Part shown: one piece after another, positions 18,265-27,032 of the stretch
How positions within the stretch are numbered: position 1 is the stretch's first letter
Layout: the number at the start of each line of letters is the position of its first letter
NCBI RefSeq assembly: GCF_001427105.1
Contig: NZ_LMGI01000001.1
Location: 248,001 to 312,000 of the forward strand
Direction of reading: 5' to 3'
From: Sphingopyxis sp. Root154
Lineage (GTDB): Bacteria; Pseudomonadota; Alphaproteobacteria; Sphingomonadales; Sphingomonadaceae
DNA: 64,000 nucleotides
Program-made: the position numbers and the translations under genes
Notes under the pieces: model-generated
Seen by the model: only the letters and a program-made list of their open reading frames with translations
The model's database searches: none
What the model was told of the DNA's origin: nothing

Positions 18265-21234
18265 GTGTTCGACTTCCTCGCGTTTCTGGCCATCATCATC
18301 CTGTTCATTCTGTTGATGGACACCCGCGGCCGGTTGAAGCGCGCCGAGGCGACGCTGCTGGAGGCGGCCAGGCGGATCGGCGCGCTGCAGCGCGGGGCGG
18401 GACCGGCTGTGACCGGCGACGCGGATGCTTCGAAGATCGTGGAAGCGGCCGTGCCGGTGCAGGACAAGCCCGCCGTCGCCGCCGATGCAACACCGCCCGC
18501 CGCCCTATCGGCTGATCCAGTCGAGACGATTGACGCCATCAGCCCACAGCCCTCACCTGCCACAGCGCCTTCGAAACCGACAAAGGCGCCCGCTCCGGCC
18601 GGGCCGCCCGTCAGTCTCGCGTCGCGGTTCGAGAATCTGTTCGGAAAGACGCTGCCGATCTGGGCCGGTGGGCTCACGCTCGCGATCGCTGGCGTATTGA
18701 TCGTTCGCTATGCGATCGATGCCGGCTTCTTTGCGCGTATCTTCACGCCCGGCGTCCAGATCGTCGCCGGGCTGTTGTTCGGCTTCGCGTTGATCGGCGG
18801 CGCCGAATATGCCTGGCGCAACGAGGAAAAATTGCGCGACGTCCGCGTGCCCCAAGCGCTTTCAGGCGCGGGCATCGCGACGCTCTATGCCGCGATCATG
18901 GTCGCGGCGAACGTCTATCAGCTGATCGGGCCGCTGCTCGCCTTCCTCGCGCTCGCGCTCGTCACCGCCGCGGCGCTCGGCCTGTCGCTCCGGTTCGGCC
19001 CGCCCAGCGCGCTGCTCGGCCTTGCGGGCGGGCTGGCGGCGCCCGCGATGGTCGGGGCGGTCGAGCCCAATGTGCCGCTGCTCGCGGTCTATCTGGCGCT
19101 GACGATCGCCGGGCTCGCGGGCGTCGCGCGCGCGCGGCGCTGGCCGTGGCTCGCGCTCGCGGCGCTGATCGGCGGGATCGGCTGGGGCCTGTGGATGGTC
19201 CTCGCGAGCGCGGCGCTCGATGTCGTCGCGGCGCTCTCGATCGGCGGCTTCGTCCTTCTCCTCGCGATCGCGCTGCCGATGATGGCGTTCGACGGGCCGC
19301 GCTCGACGCTGCTGCGCGCTGCCTCCGCGATTGTCGGCGCGCTTCAGCTGGCGCTGCTCGTCGGCTATGGCGGCTTCGTGCCGCTCCACTGGGGTCTGTT
19401 CGTCCTGATCGCCGCCGCGGGGCAATGGCTCGCATGGCGCGAGCGCGGCTTCGCGATCGTTCCGGCAATCAGCCTGCTGCTCTCGCTGGCGCTGCTGGTT
19501 GCCTGGCCCGAACCCACCCCCTTCTGGTTCGGCCTGATCGGACTGTCACTACTGATCATTCACGCCCTCCCGCTCCTCATGCGGTTGTGGGCCGTCCCAA
19601 AAATGCTGCGTCCGGCACTCGAACTTTGCGCGATCGCGCTCGCCGCCGCTCCGCTGACGAAATGGCATTTCTGGGGCATCGCCGATGGCGCGCTCGCCTT
19701 GATAGCCATGGGCGGCGCGCTGCTCGCCGCGACCGGTATCGTGCGCGGCTGGAAGGTCGAGGGGCGGGCAAGCGACGGCCGTGTCGCATGGCTCGCGGCG
19801 ACCGCGGGCGCGCTCCTCGCGCTCGCCATTCTCCTCGTCATTCCCGCGTGGCTGGCGCCGCTTGGCGTCGCTGCCGTCGCGGCCTTGCTGCTCTTCTTGG
19901 GGAAGGCCGCGCTCGATCCGCGCATCGAACGCGTTGCGGCAGGTTTCGTCGGCGCCGCGTTGATTGCGCTGGTCGCAACGCCACGCGCCTTGATCGAACT
20001 GCCGCGGCTGGCCGAGGGTGCGGGTAGCGCCGACGGCATGGCGATAATCCGCTGGGGTAGCCTTGCCGCCGCTGCGCTGCTGTTCGCGGTTCGCGGCGAA
20101 GGCCTCATTGTGCGCCGGCTCGGCCAGATTGGCGCGGCATTGTTCGCTTACGGCGCCTTCGCGCAGGCCTTGCCGGCGAACGCGCTGATGCTCGTCCCGG
20201 CGCTGGGCGGGGCGGCGATGCTTCTTGCCGCGCGTCGCGTCGCCTTCAGCCGCGTCGACGGCGCGGGGGCCAGTCTCGCCGCGCTCAGCCTGGCCTGGGC
20301 GGCGCTGCCGATTGCCATCTGGTCGACGAAAGCATCGCTGTCGCTCGTTGGTGTCCCGATGCAATTGGACACCGCATTGCTCGCGATCGAGCCGTTACTG
20401 CTGCGCCTGCTGCTTCCAGCATTGCTGTTCGCGATACCCGTCTGGCTGGTTCGCGATGCGCTCCCCCGCTGGCTATGGATCGCCGCGCTCAGCCTCGCTA
20501 CCATAGTCGGAGGCATCGCCGTCCATTCGCTCTATCGCCTCGGCTTCTCCGCAGCGGCGGGCGGGAACTTCGTCACGACGGGCATCCTTCAGCGGCTGAT
20601 CTGGGAAGCGTTGCTGATCGGCGCCGGCTGGTTCGCGATGATGCGCGGGATAACCGGCATCGCCCGTCCGCTGATCGTCGCAGGCACCGCGCACGCGCTC
20701 TTCTATGGCCTCATCCTGCACAATCCCCTGTGGTCGGCGCAGACGGTCGGCGGCTGGCCGCTCATCAACCTGCTCGTCCCGCTGTTCGTGCTGCCGTGGC
20801 TGGGACTAACGCGGATGCCGGCGCTGTTCGCCAAGGCGCCGGCACAGCTCGATCGCGCAATCCAGATCGCGACGATGCTGCTCGTGGCTGGCTTTGCATG
20901 GGCGACGCTCCGCCAGATCTTCCACGGATCGCTGCTCGCGCAGCCGGGTGTTACCGATGCGGAAAATATCCTGCGGTCGATCCTGCTCCTCGCGCTGGCG
21001 CTCGGCTTCCTCTTGTGGGGCATCCGGGCCAAGCGCCACGACTGGCGCATCGCGTCGCTGGTGCTGATGATCGGCGCGGCGGGCAAGGTCTTCCTGTTCG
21101 ACGCCTCAGGGCTCGAAGGGCTGGCGCGGATCGGCTCTTTCGTCGCGCTCGGTTTCAGCCTGATCGGCATCGGCTGGCTCTACAGCCGCCAGCTCGCCCC
21201 CGACCGCGACAATGCCGCGCCGGCATCGGCCTGA
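18265..21234 (+). CDS. DUF2339 multi-spanning membrane protein
   Basis: The 989-residue protein has an N-terminal membrane anchor (residues 1-18), a Lys/Arg-rich coiled stretch, an Ala/Pro-rich linker (about residues 60-115), then more than twenty hydrophobic segments, starting with 'GKTLPIWAGGLTLAIAGVLIVRY' split over residues 129-151. This is the DUF2339 (PF10101) architecture. Its function is not established. The GTG at 18265 is supported by GAAGGGATC upstream. It lies directly before the BenE-like transporter, 31 bases apart. The region looks like ordinary chromosome rather than catabolic accessory DNA. Confidence 0.88.
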   Translation: MFDFLAFLAIIILFILLMDTRGRLKRAEATLLEAARRIGALQRGAGPAVTGDADASKIVEAAVPVQDKPAVAADATPPAALSADPVETIDAISPQPSPATAPSKPTKAPAPAGPPVSLASRFENLFGKTLPIWAGGLTLAIAGVLIVRYAIDAGFFARIFTPGVQIVAGLLFGFALIGGAEYAWRNEEKLRDVRVPQALSGAGIATLYAAIMVAANVYQLIGPLLAFLALALVTAAALGLSLRFGPPSALLGLAGGLAAPAMVGAVEPNVPLLAVYLALTIAGLAGVARARRWPWLALAALIGGIGWGLWMVLASAALDVVAALSIGGFVLLLAIALPMMAFDGPRSTLLRAASAIVGALQLALLVGYGGFVPLHWGLFVLIAAAGQWLAWRERGFAIVPAISLLLSLALLVAWPEPTPFWFGLIGLSLLIIHALPLLMRLWAVPKMLRPALELCAIALAAAPLTKWHFWGIADGALALIAMGGALLAATGIVRGWKVEGRASDGRVAWLAATAGALLALAILLVIPAWLAPLGVAAVAALLLFLGKAALDPRIERVAAGFVGAALIALVATPRALIELPRLAEGAGSADGMAIIRWGSLAAAALLFAVRGEGLIVRRLGQIGAALFAYGAFAQALPANALMLVPALGGAAMLLAARRVAFSRVDGAGASLAALSLAWAALPIAIWSTKASLSLVGVPMQLDTALLAIEPLLLRLLLPALLFAIPVWLVRDALPRWLWIAALSLATIVGGIAVHSLYRLGFSAAAGGNFVTTGILQRLIWEALLIGAGWFAMMRGITGIARPLIVAGTAHALFYGLILHNPLWSAQTVGGWPLINLLVPLFVLPWLGLTRMPALFAKAPAQLDRAIQIATMLLVAGFAWATLRQIFHGSLLAQPGVTDAENILRSILLLALALGFLLWGIRAKRHDWRIASLVLMIGAAGKVFLFDASGLEGLARIGSFVALGFSLIGIGWLYSRQLAPDRDNAAPASA

Positions 21235-21265
21235 AGCACCCCGACAGACCAGAGAACACGAAACG

Positions 21266-22435
21266 ATGCTGCGTAGCCTGCCCCCTGTCCCGGCCTGGTC
21301 CTCGGCGCTGATCGCCGCGCTGGTCGGCTTTGGCGGGACGATCGCGCTAGTCGTCCAGGCGATGCGCAACCTGGGCGCGTCAGGCGACCAGACGGGGTCG
21401 GCGGTCACCGCGCTGTGCCTCGGCATCGCGATCGCGGGTGCGGCGCTCTCGTGGCGGCTGCGTATGCCCGTGGTGCTCGCCTGGTCGACCCCCGGCGCGG
21501 CCTTGCTCGCCGCGGCGGCACCCGGCCTGTCGTGGTCCGTCGCGATCGGCATCTTCCTGTCCGCGGCGCTGATGATGATCCTGCTCGGCATCGTGCCGCT
21601 GCTCGGACGGCTCGCCGAGCGCATCCCGGCGTCAATCGCGTCGGCGATGCTCGCAGGCGTACTCCTGCCCTTTTGCCTCAAACTGTTCGGCCTCGGCGCG
21701 GCCGATCCGTTGCTCGTCGCCACGCTCGTCGCGGTCTTTGTCGTCGCGCGTGCGCGGCTCCCGCTCTATGCCCTTCTCCTCGCGCTCGCGGCGGGCATGG
21801 CGCTCACGCTGCTGCGCGGCGATATCGGGCCGCTGCCGCCGGGCGCGACCCTCGGCACGCTCATGCCCGTGGTTCCCGCCTTCGACGCGCGCGCGATCCT
21901 CAGCGTCGGTGTGCCGCTGTTCCTCGTGACGTTGGTATCGCAGAACCTGCCCGGCCTCGTCGTGCTGCGCGGCGCGGGTTATGCGCCGCCGCCGCGCCCG
22001 CTGATCGTCGGCAGCGCCCTCGCCTGGCTCGCCGCAGCGCCCTTCGGCGCGCACGGCCTCAACCTCGCGGCGATCACCGCGGCGATCTGCACCGCCGAAG
22101 AGGCGCATCCCGACCGCGCGAAACGGTGGACCGTCGGCATGCTCTACGCGGGCTTCTATCTGCTGCTTGCCATCTTCTCACCGCTGCTCGTGCGCCTCTT
22201 TCTCGCGCTGCCGCCGACGGCCATCGCGGCGCTGACGGGGGTTGCGCTGATCCCCGCGCTGCTCGGCGCGATGGAATTGATGATGGCGGCAAAGTCCGAC
22301 CGCGACCCCGCGATCCTGACCTTCCTTGCCACCGGATCGGGGCTGACGCTGTTCGGGCTGGGGTCGGCCTTCTGGGGGCTGGTCGTCGGCTTTCTGGCGC
22401 TCGCCGCGGGCAGATGGCTGGCGACGCGCGCCTGA
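21266..22435 (+). CDS. benE: BenE-family benzoate/H+ symporter-like transporter
   Basis: The 389-residue membrane protein has the BenE (PF03594) layout: an N-terminal 'GFGGTIALVVQAM' helix, a re-entrant 'VLAWSTPGAALLAA' segment, and a later 'NLAAITAAICTAEEAHPD' loop that is the family's most conserved stretch. About eleven to twelve hydrophobic segments can be followed. The ATG at 21266 is chosen over the earlier frame start, which would overlap the DUF2339 gene. BenE proteins are annotated as benzoate-proton symporters, but many homologues are not tied to benzoate, and no benzoate genes lie beside it. Confidence 0.85.
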   Translation: MLRSLPPVPAWSSALIAALVGFGGTIALVVQAMRNLGASGDQTGSAVTALCLGIAIAGAALSWRLRMPVVLAWSTPGAALLAAAAPGLSWSVAIGIFLSAALMMILLGIVPLLGRLAERIPASIASAMLAGVLLPFCLKLFGLGAADPLLVATLVAVFVVARARLPLYALLLALAAGMALTLLRGDIGPLPPGATLGTLMPVVPAFDARAILSVGVPLFLVTLVSQNLPGLVVLRGAGYAPPPRPLIVGSALAWLAAAPFGAHGLNLAAITAAICTAEEAHPDRAKRWTVGMLYAGFYLLLAIFSPLLVRLFLALPPTAIAALTGVALIPALLGAMELMMAAKSDRDPAILTFLATGSGLTLFGLGSAFWGLVVGFLALAAGRWLATRA

Positions 22436-22491
22436 AATTGAGGTGACGGCGCGCCGCCATTCGTGCCGCAGCGCCTCACCGCCAAGCATAT

Positions 22492-22543
22492 TGGTGCCCC
22501 TGGCCGGACTCGAACCAGCACTCCTTGCGGAACCGCATTTTGA
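22492..22543 (-). other. Displaced 3' end of a tRNA-Leu gene (attachment-site half)
   Basis: Read on the minus strand, this 52-base piece holds the 3' half of a leucine tRNA: half of the anticodon loop (TCAAAA, consistent with anticodon CAA), the 3' strand of the anticodon stem (TGCGG), a long class II variable arm, a T arm GCTGG/TTCGAGT/CCGGC, the acceptor strand CAGGGGC and ACCA. The 5' half is absent; sequence past 22543 does not complete the anticodon stem. This is the classical footprint of integration into a tRNA gene with crossover in the anticodon loop. The integrase gene starts 190 bases away on the side that would be the element. Confidence 0.75.
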
Positions 22544-22571
22544 GCGTCGAAATTGATGCTACGACCAACTT

Positions 22572-22642
22572 CGCTGGAGTACGCCGGAGTTGGATAAACG
22601 TCTGCTTCTCAAAGACCTATCGAGCTTTATTATACTCCGGTG
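22572..22642. repeat. Possible integrase arm-type repeats
   Basis: Between the tRNA fragment and the integrase gene a short element occurs three times: CGCTGGAGT at 22572-22580, CGCCGGAGT at 22582-22590 and, inverted, CACCGGAGT at 22634-22642. Two direct copies plus one inverted copy between the attachment core and int is the arrangement expected of accessory arm-type binding sites for a tyrosine recombinase. The copies are short, so chance is possible. Confidence 0.35.
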
Positions 22643-22729
22643 TTAGATTGCCTACGCCCGACTTTTCTTTCGCCTGGCTCCTATGTGGCTCCTGGAAAGT
22701 AAGGACAAGTCGGCTTCCGGAGCCGAAGC

Positions 22730-23980
22730 ATGCCCGTTCTAAAGCTGACGAAGAAGATCGTCGAGACCGCGAAACGCCAAGACCGCGATTATGAAATTCG
22801 CGATGTTCTCACGCCCGGCTTTCTTTGCAAGATTGGCCGGAGCGGCCGCAAAACTTTCATGCTTCAGTATCGCACATTCGGGGGCGAGCGACGCAAGCCC
22901 TCGATCGGCCTGTTCGGCGAGCTGACCGTCGAGCAGGCACGAGGCATTGCGCAAAAATGGCTGGCGGAGGTCCGCGAGGGCAAGGACCCATCACTCGACA
23001 AGCACAAGGCTCGCGACAATCCGACAATCAAGGAGCTGTGCGAGGAGTATATCGAACGCCATTCGATCCCGTTCAACAAGCCGAGCACGGTCAAAGGTAA
23101 TCGCGGCTATATCAAGAACCATGTCGTCCCGCGGATCGGCAAGCAAAAAGCCGCCGACCTGACCCGCACCGAGGTCGCGCGGCTGATGAGCGATATGGCC
23201 CATATTCCGGCGTCGGCGAACCACGTCCTTTCCTTGCTCAAGAAGATGTTCAATTGCGCCGAGCTTTGGGGCCACCGCGCCGAGGGGACGAACCCTTGCC
23301 GCCTCGTGCCGAGATATCCCGAGGGCAAGCGCACGAGACTGATCAAGAATCCCGAGCTAGCCAAGCTCTACGACTATCTCGATCGTGCCGACGCCGAGGG
23401 TCTCGAGCACCCCACCTATACGCTTGCGATCCGGCTCCAGTTCGCGTTCGCGGCGCGCATGTCCGAAATCACCCAGCTCCAATGGGATTGGATCGAGTTC
23501 GACGAGCGGCGCGTGGTCTGGCCCGACAGCAAGACCGGCGGCATGTCGAAGCCGCTCAGCAACGAGGCCTATGACCTGCTGTGGAATGCGCCGCGGTTCC
23601 ACGGTTCCCCTTATGTGATCCCTGCCGTTACCAAGCCGAGCGTGGCGATGAGCAAACACAGCTATTGGGAAGCATGGAAGCGCATTCTCGCGGCGTGCGG
23701 CATTGCCCATATCGGTACCCACGGCATTCGCCATCGAGCCGCCACGGATATCGCCAACTCGGGCATTCCGTTAAAGGTCGGGATGACCCTCACCGCGCAT
23801 AAGACGGTGACGATGTTCATGCGTTACGTCCATGTCGAGGACGATCAGGTCAGGGCTGCCGCCGAAATTGTCGCGGACCGCCGGGCTGGAATCATTCGGG
23901 CGAGAGGACGCGCGCCCTCCCCTCCTAGTGCCAAACCTTGGGAGACTATTCCTGCTGGCGGTAAGGTTGTACGGCCTTGA
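22730..23980 (+). CDS. int: Tyrosine site-specific integrase with DUF4102 arm-binding domain
   Basis: The 416-residue protein has an N-terminal DUF4102-type arm-binding domain (residues 5-90), a SAM-like core-binding domain (about 95-195) and a C-terminal phage-integrase catalytic domain. The catalytic residues can be seen: Arg243 in 'FAARMSEITQLQW', Lys268 in 'DSKTGG', His331/Arg334 in 'HGIRHR', His357 in 'LTAHKT' and nucleophile Tyr366 in 'FMRYVH'. All are present, so the enzyme looks active. It reads away from the displaced tRNA-Leu end, as in P4-type genomic islands that integrate into tRNA 3' ends. Confidence 0.92.
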   Translation: MPVLKLTKKIVETAKRQDRDYEIRDVLTPGFLCKIGRSGRKTFMLQYRTFGGERRKPSIGLFGELTVEQARGIAQKWLAEVREGKDPSLDKHKARDNPTIKELCEEYIERHSIPFNKPSTVKGNRGYIKNHVVPRIGKQKAADLTRTEVARLMSDMAHIPASANHVLSLLKKMFNCAELWGHRAEGTNPCRLVPRYPEGKRTRLIKNPELAKLYDYLDRADAEGLEHPTYTLAIRLQFAFAARMSEITQLQWDWIEFDERRVVWPDSKTGGMSKPLSNEAYDLLWNAPRFHGSPYVIPAVTKPSVAMSKHSYWEAWKRILAACGIAHIGTHGIRHRAATDIANSGIPLKVGMTLTAHKTVTMFMRYVHVEDDQVRAAAEIVADRRAGIIRARGRAPSPPSAKPWETIPAGGKVVRP

Positions 23981-24015
23981 GACAAACGGCACCGCCATGC
24001 TCAGGAGAGCCGCCA

Positions 24016-24501
24016 ATGACCGGTGAAGACCGCGCGCGCCCATTTCTCTTTGTCGAAACGATCGAACCCCTGCCTCTGGTCGATCCCTCGCTGGCCGCGC
24101 AGTTTCTCGATGTCCGGCGTCACACGCTGGCCTGCTATCGCAATCTCGGCGACGGTCCGGCCTATTACAAATTTGGGCGGTGGGTGCGCTACGCGGAGGC
24201 AGACTTGCGCGCGTGGAACGAAGCATCCGGACAAAATGAGGCTGTGAGCGGCGCATTTGACTTGTTCGCCGCACATCGCGGCGCGCCCGACCTTCTTGAC
24301 AGTGTGGCTGCCGCGCGCTTCCTCACCGTGACCCGGCACTGTTTGTTCAACTATCGCAAAACCGGCCATGGTCCGCGTCTGCGCAGATTTGGACGGCGAA
24401 TTTACTATGCGGTCGATGAACTCGTCGAATGGGCCGAAAAGCTGAGAATGCCCGGATCAGCACGATCGAGACGAAGCGATATGATCTTGCAGCGACCTTG
24501 A
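24016..24501 (+). CDS. Tandem AlpA/MerR-like helix-turn-helix protein
   Basis: The 161-residue protein contains two copies of an excisionase-like winged helix: one at about residues 25-63 ('SLAAQFLDVRRHTLACYRNLGDGPAYYKFG', split in the sequence) and one at about 92-130 ('SVAAARFLTVTRHCLFNYRKTGHGPRLRRFG', same spacing). Single-domain relatives (HTH_17, AlpA) act as excision or regulatory factors of mobile elements. The start ATG at 24016 has AGGAGAG six bases upstream. It follows the integrase by 35 bases, so it is a good candidate for the element's directionality or regulator protein. Confidence 0.78.
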   Translation: MTGEDRARPFLFVETIEPLPLVDPSLAAQFLDVRRHTLACYRNLGDGPAYYKFGRWVRYAEADLRAWNEASGQNEAVSGAFDLFAAHRGAPDLLDSVAAARFLTVTRHCLFNYRKTGHGPRLRRFGRRIYYAVDELVEWAEKLRMPGSARSRRSDMILQRP

Positions 24502-24530
24502 CAATTAGATCAGATTTGATATAGACGCAC

Positions 24531-24896
24531 ATGCAAAGCAAGAAGCCAATTATCTGGATGGGCAGTAGCCGAAGCGACCTGATCGCGATGCCGGAAGGCG
24601 TCCGAAAAGACTTTGGCGGTGCGCTTCACGGTGCTCAGGAAGGCCGACAACTTGAGCAGGCAAAGCCGCTTAAGGGAAAGAGCAAGGGCGCTACGCAGCT
24701 TTCGGAGGACCATGACGGTGACACGTACCGGGCCGTTTTTACAGTCGAGTTAGAGGGTGCGATTTACGTGCTGCATTGCTTCCAGAAGAAGTCGAAGAGC
24801 GGAATTTCCACGCCGCGGACCGATATCGATCTTATCGAGCGCCGGCTGAAGGATGCAAGAGCGCTTCACGCTCAGCGAAACGGGAAAAAGTCATGA
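24531..24896 (+). CDS. RelE/HigB-like toxin (phage-derived Gp49 family)
   Basis: This 121-residue basic protein has the layout of Gp49-like HigB toxins of type II toxin-antitoxin systems: 'WMGSSRSDLIAMPEGVRKDFG' near the start, a central beta region 'DTYRAVFTVELEGAIYVLHCF' and the lysine-rich 'QKKSKSGISTPRTDIDLIERRL' that ends the family fold. These toxins are ribosome-dependent mRNA interferases. The stop overlaps the antitoxin start by four bases. The toxin-first order is typical of HigBA and distinguishes it from RelBE. Confidence 0.85.
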   Translation: MQSKKPIIWMGSSRSDLIAMPEGVRKDFGGALHGAQEGRQLEQAKPLKGKSKGATQLSEDHDGDTYRAVFTVELEGAIYVLHCFQKKSKSGISTPRTDIDLIERRLKDARALHAQRNGKKS

Positions 24897-25225
24897 GCAA
24901 TATCGATTTTGAAGAGAGCAGCGGTAACGTCTTCGAGGATTTGGGATTCGATTCCGTCACGGCCGACCGACTCACACATAAGGCCGAACTCGTCGGCGTC
25001 CTTCATCGTCTTCAGCAGGAACGGGATCTCAGCCAAGTTGCGTTCAGCCGACTCGTGGGGATTCCACAACCGCGACTGTCAAAACTCTACAGTGGCAAAA
25101 TCGCCGGCATGTCCACGGATAAGCTGCTTGATGCGATCGCAAAGCTTGGCGGCCATGTAACAATCAGGGTGGAGCCCCATCCGGCCCCCGCCGTCGCGGG
25201 TCGCGTCGAGATGGAACTCGCCTGA
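24893..25225 (+). CDS. HigA-like antitoxin with XRE helix-turn-helix
   Basis: This 110-residue protein has an XRE-type helix-turn-helix ('LQQERDLSQVAFSRLVGIPQ', then 'SKLYSGKIAGMSTDKLLDAIAKLG') after an acidic N-terminus. It belongs to the antitoxin family paired with Gp49-like toxins. The ATG at 24893 overlaps the toxin stop (ATGA), which fixes the start. It would bind and neutralise the toxin and repress their promoter, which must lie in the short gap after 24501. The pair probably stabilises the integrated element. Confidence 0.87.
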   Translation: MSNIDFEESSGNVFEDLGFDSVTADRLTHKAELVGVLHRLQQERDLSQVAFSRLVGIPQPRLSKLYSGKIAGMSTDKLLDAIAKLGGHVTIRVEPHPAPAVAGRVEMELA

Positions 25226-25275
25226 CGGGGGCCCCATAAGAGCTCTTCCTTTCAGGAAAACGGCGATTATCATCT

Positions 25276-25311
25276 GACGCCCGCCCGGTTTCGATCGGGC
25301 GGGCGTCTTTT
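25276..25311 (+). terminator. Rho-independent terminator after the toxin-antitoxin pair
   Basis: A 12-bp perfect stem (GACGCCCGCCCG against its complement) closes an 8-base loop and is followed by TTTT at 25308-25311. It lies 50 bases after the antitoxin stop and 77 bases before the end of the opposing CitMHS gene, so it closes the plus-strand transcription unit. Confidence 0.85.
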
Positions 25312-25387
25312 CTGCGATCCGATCGATACCTGCTCGAACGGCGCCATCACCCGATGGCCGGGCGCACTACGAGCCTCGTCGGATTAT

Positions 25388-26713
25388 TTATGCGGCCAAC
25401 GGAATGACACCGAAAAGAAGAGCAGCCCCAATCAGTACAAAACAGAGCATCAAAGCATATTTCCAGGCGAAGCGCTGCAAATCGCCAAGCTCGATCCCGA
25501 GCAGGGCGCAATTCAGATATACGGCCGCCACCAGCGGACTTAGCGAGTGGACGGGCTGGCCCAGCAAGGAAGCGCGCCCAATCTCTTCGGGGGATATGCC
25601 GTAATGACCAGCCGTTTCGGCGAGAACGGGCACCACTCCAAAATAAAAGGCATCGCTGGAGAGAAAAAAGTTCATCGGGATCGAAATGAATGCCGTTATG
25701 ACCGCGAGATAAGGGCCAACGGCTGGAGGCAGAACGGCCAGGATCGATTTCGCCATGCCGTCGATCATTCCCGTACCAGCCATAACGCCGGTGAAGGCGC
25801 CCGCCGCGAGGACCATGACGCCGACGCTGAGCGCGTTGCCCGAATGCGCGGTCAGCCGGGCGCGCTGATCGGCGAGTTTCGGATAGTTGACGATCAAGGC
25901 CGCGGCCAGGCCGCCCATGAACAGAACCGGAAGCGGAGCGAGCCGCGCCACAATCGTCGCCATGAGCGCCAAGGTCAGCGTGAGGTTAAACCAAACAAGG
26001 TGCGGACGGAGAGCGGCCGGGTCCGCCTGGAAGATCTCCGCAATTCTGGCTGCATCGATTTGGTCGTCGAGCGAGGCCGTGGTTGCCGGGCCGACATGCC
26101 CGATACGCGTCCGCTCGCGGCGTCCGAACCACCAAGCTAGCAGGAACACAAATGCGAGCCCCGTGGCCGCGACGGGAAGCATCGGGACAAAGAGGGCCGA
26201 TGGGTCGATGTGAAGCGATGCCGCGACACGTGCGGCGGGTCCGCCCCACGGACTGAGGTTCATGATGATGAAGGTAAGGCTGCCAACAACAGCAAACACC
26301 ATCACATCGATGCCGAGCCTTTTGTAGACAGGTAGCATCGAGGAGACGCTGACCAATGACGTCGTCGTCCCGTCGCCATCGAGCCCGACCGCACTGGCAA
26401 GGGTTGCATGCCCGACCGTTGCGCGTACCGGATCATTGCCGACCCAGGTCACGATTCGATTGACGAGGGGCTGGAACAGGCCGGCGTCGATCATGGTTCC
26501 AAAATAGAGGATGGCAAAAATCAGCATCACAGCAGTCGTCGAGACCTGCGTGACACCCTCCATCATCATTCGTCCCGTGTCCGGGCCATGACCGGCGAGA
26601 ATGGAGAATATCAATGGAACGAAGATCAGCGCCGGAACCGCTGCCATGCGCCTCGTCATCACGAGGATCATGAAGACGGTCACCATCGAAAAGCCCAGAA
26701 TAGCTGGTGACAC
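25388..26713 (-). CDS. CitMHS-family citrate/tricarboxylate transporter
   Basis: The 441-residue membrane protein follows the CitMHS pattern (metal-citrate:H+ symporters): 'GTMIDAGLFQPLVNRIV' after the second helix pair, 'ASAVGLDGDGTTTSLVSVSSMLPVY' with the DGDGTTT signature near residues 112-118, 'LSPWGGPAARVAASL' and a mirrored second half containing 'PMNFFLSSDAFYFGVVPVLAE'. It should take up a divalent-metal chelate of a di- or tricarboxylate. It is the last gene of a minus-strand operon after the AtuA-like and DUF4387 genes. Confidence 0.87.
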   Translation of the reverse strand: MSPAILGFSMVTVFMILVMTRRMAAVPALIFVPLIFSILAGHGPDTGRMMMEGVTQVSTTAVMLIFAILYFGTMIDAGLFQPLVNRIVTWVGNDPVRATVGHATLASAVGLDGDGTTTSLVSVSSMLPVYKRLGIDVMVFAVVGSLTFIIMNLSPWGGPAARVAASLHIDPSALFVPMLPVAATGLAFVFLLAWWFGRRERTRIGHVGPATTASLDDQIDAARIAEIFQADPAALRPHLVWFNLTLTLALMATIVARLAPLPVLFMGGLAAALIVNYPKLADQRARLTAHSGNALSVGVMVLAAGAFTGVMAGTGMIDGMAKSILAVLPPAVGPYLAVITAFISIPMNFFLSSDAFYFGVVPVLAETAGHYGISPEEIGRASLLGQPVHSLSPLVAAVYLNCALLGIELGDLQRFAWKYALMLCFVLIGAALLFGVIPLAA

Positions 26714-26723
26714 GAAGAAGCTC

Positions 26724-27032
26724 CTAGTCGATCTCGACGGCGAGAAGCGGCACGAAATACTGGCCCGCGTGCGAATCGGCGTCGCGAGGCGAGCCTTGTG
26801 CCGTCGGGCGCGGGAAACTTATCTTGAGCACGTGAAGCGTCGGCACCCGGAACTGCCTGATCTCATTCTCAGAGACGCCATATAGCTGCGCGATCGCCCT
26901 CGGCGTCAGTTGCGGCGCGCGCGTGATGCGTTCGAAGGAGTCGGCATCGGAAGAGAAAATATCGATCGTGACCCAGAAAGGCCCCGCGTTCTTCGAACGG
27001 ACATATTTCGCGATTTCGCCGAGTTTAGGCAA
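26724..27032 (-). CDS. DUF4387 protein, small partner of the AtuA-like protein
   Basis: The 102-residue protein matches DUF4387: 'AKYVRSKNAGPFWVTIDIFSSDAD' near the start, a conserved aromatic and acidic mix, and a mostly beta C-terminus. DUF4387 proteins nearly always follow or are fused to AtuA-like (DUF1446) proteins. Here it overlaps the AtuA-like gene's end by 8 bases, and the transporter follows 10 bases later. No reaction is established for it; it is likely a subunit or chaperone of the AtuA-like enzyme. Confidence 0.82.
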   Translation of the reverse strand: MPKLGEIAKYVRSKNAGPFWVTIDIFSSDADSFERITRAPQLTPRAIAQLYGVSENEIRQFRVPTLHVLKISFPRPTAQGSPRDADSHAGQYFVPLLAVEID

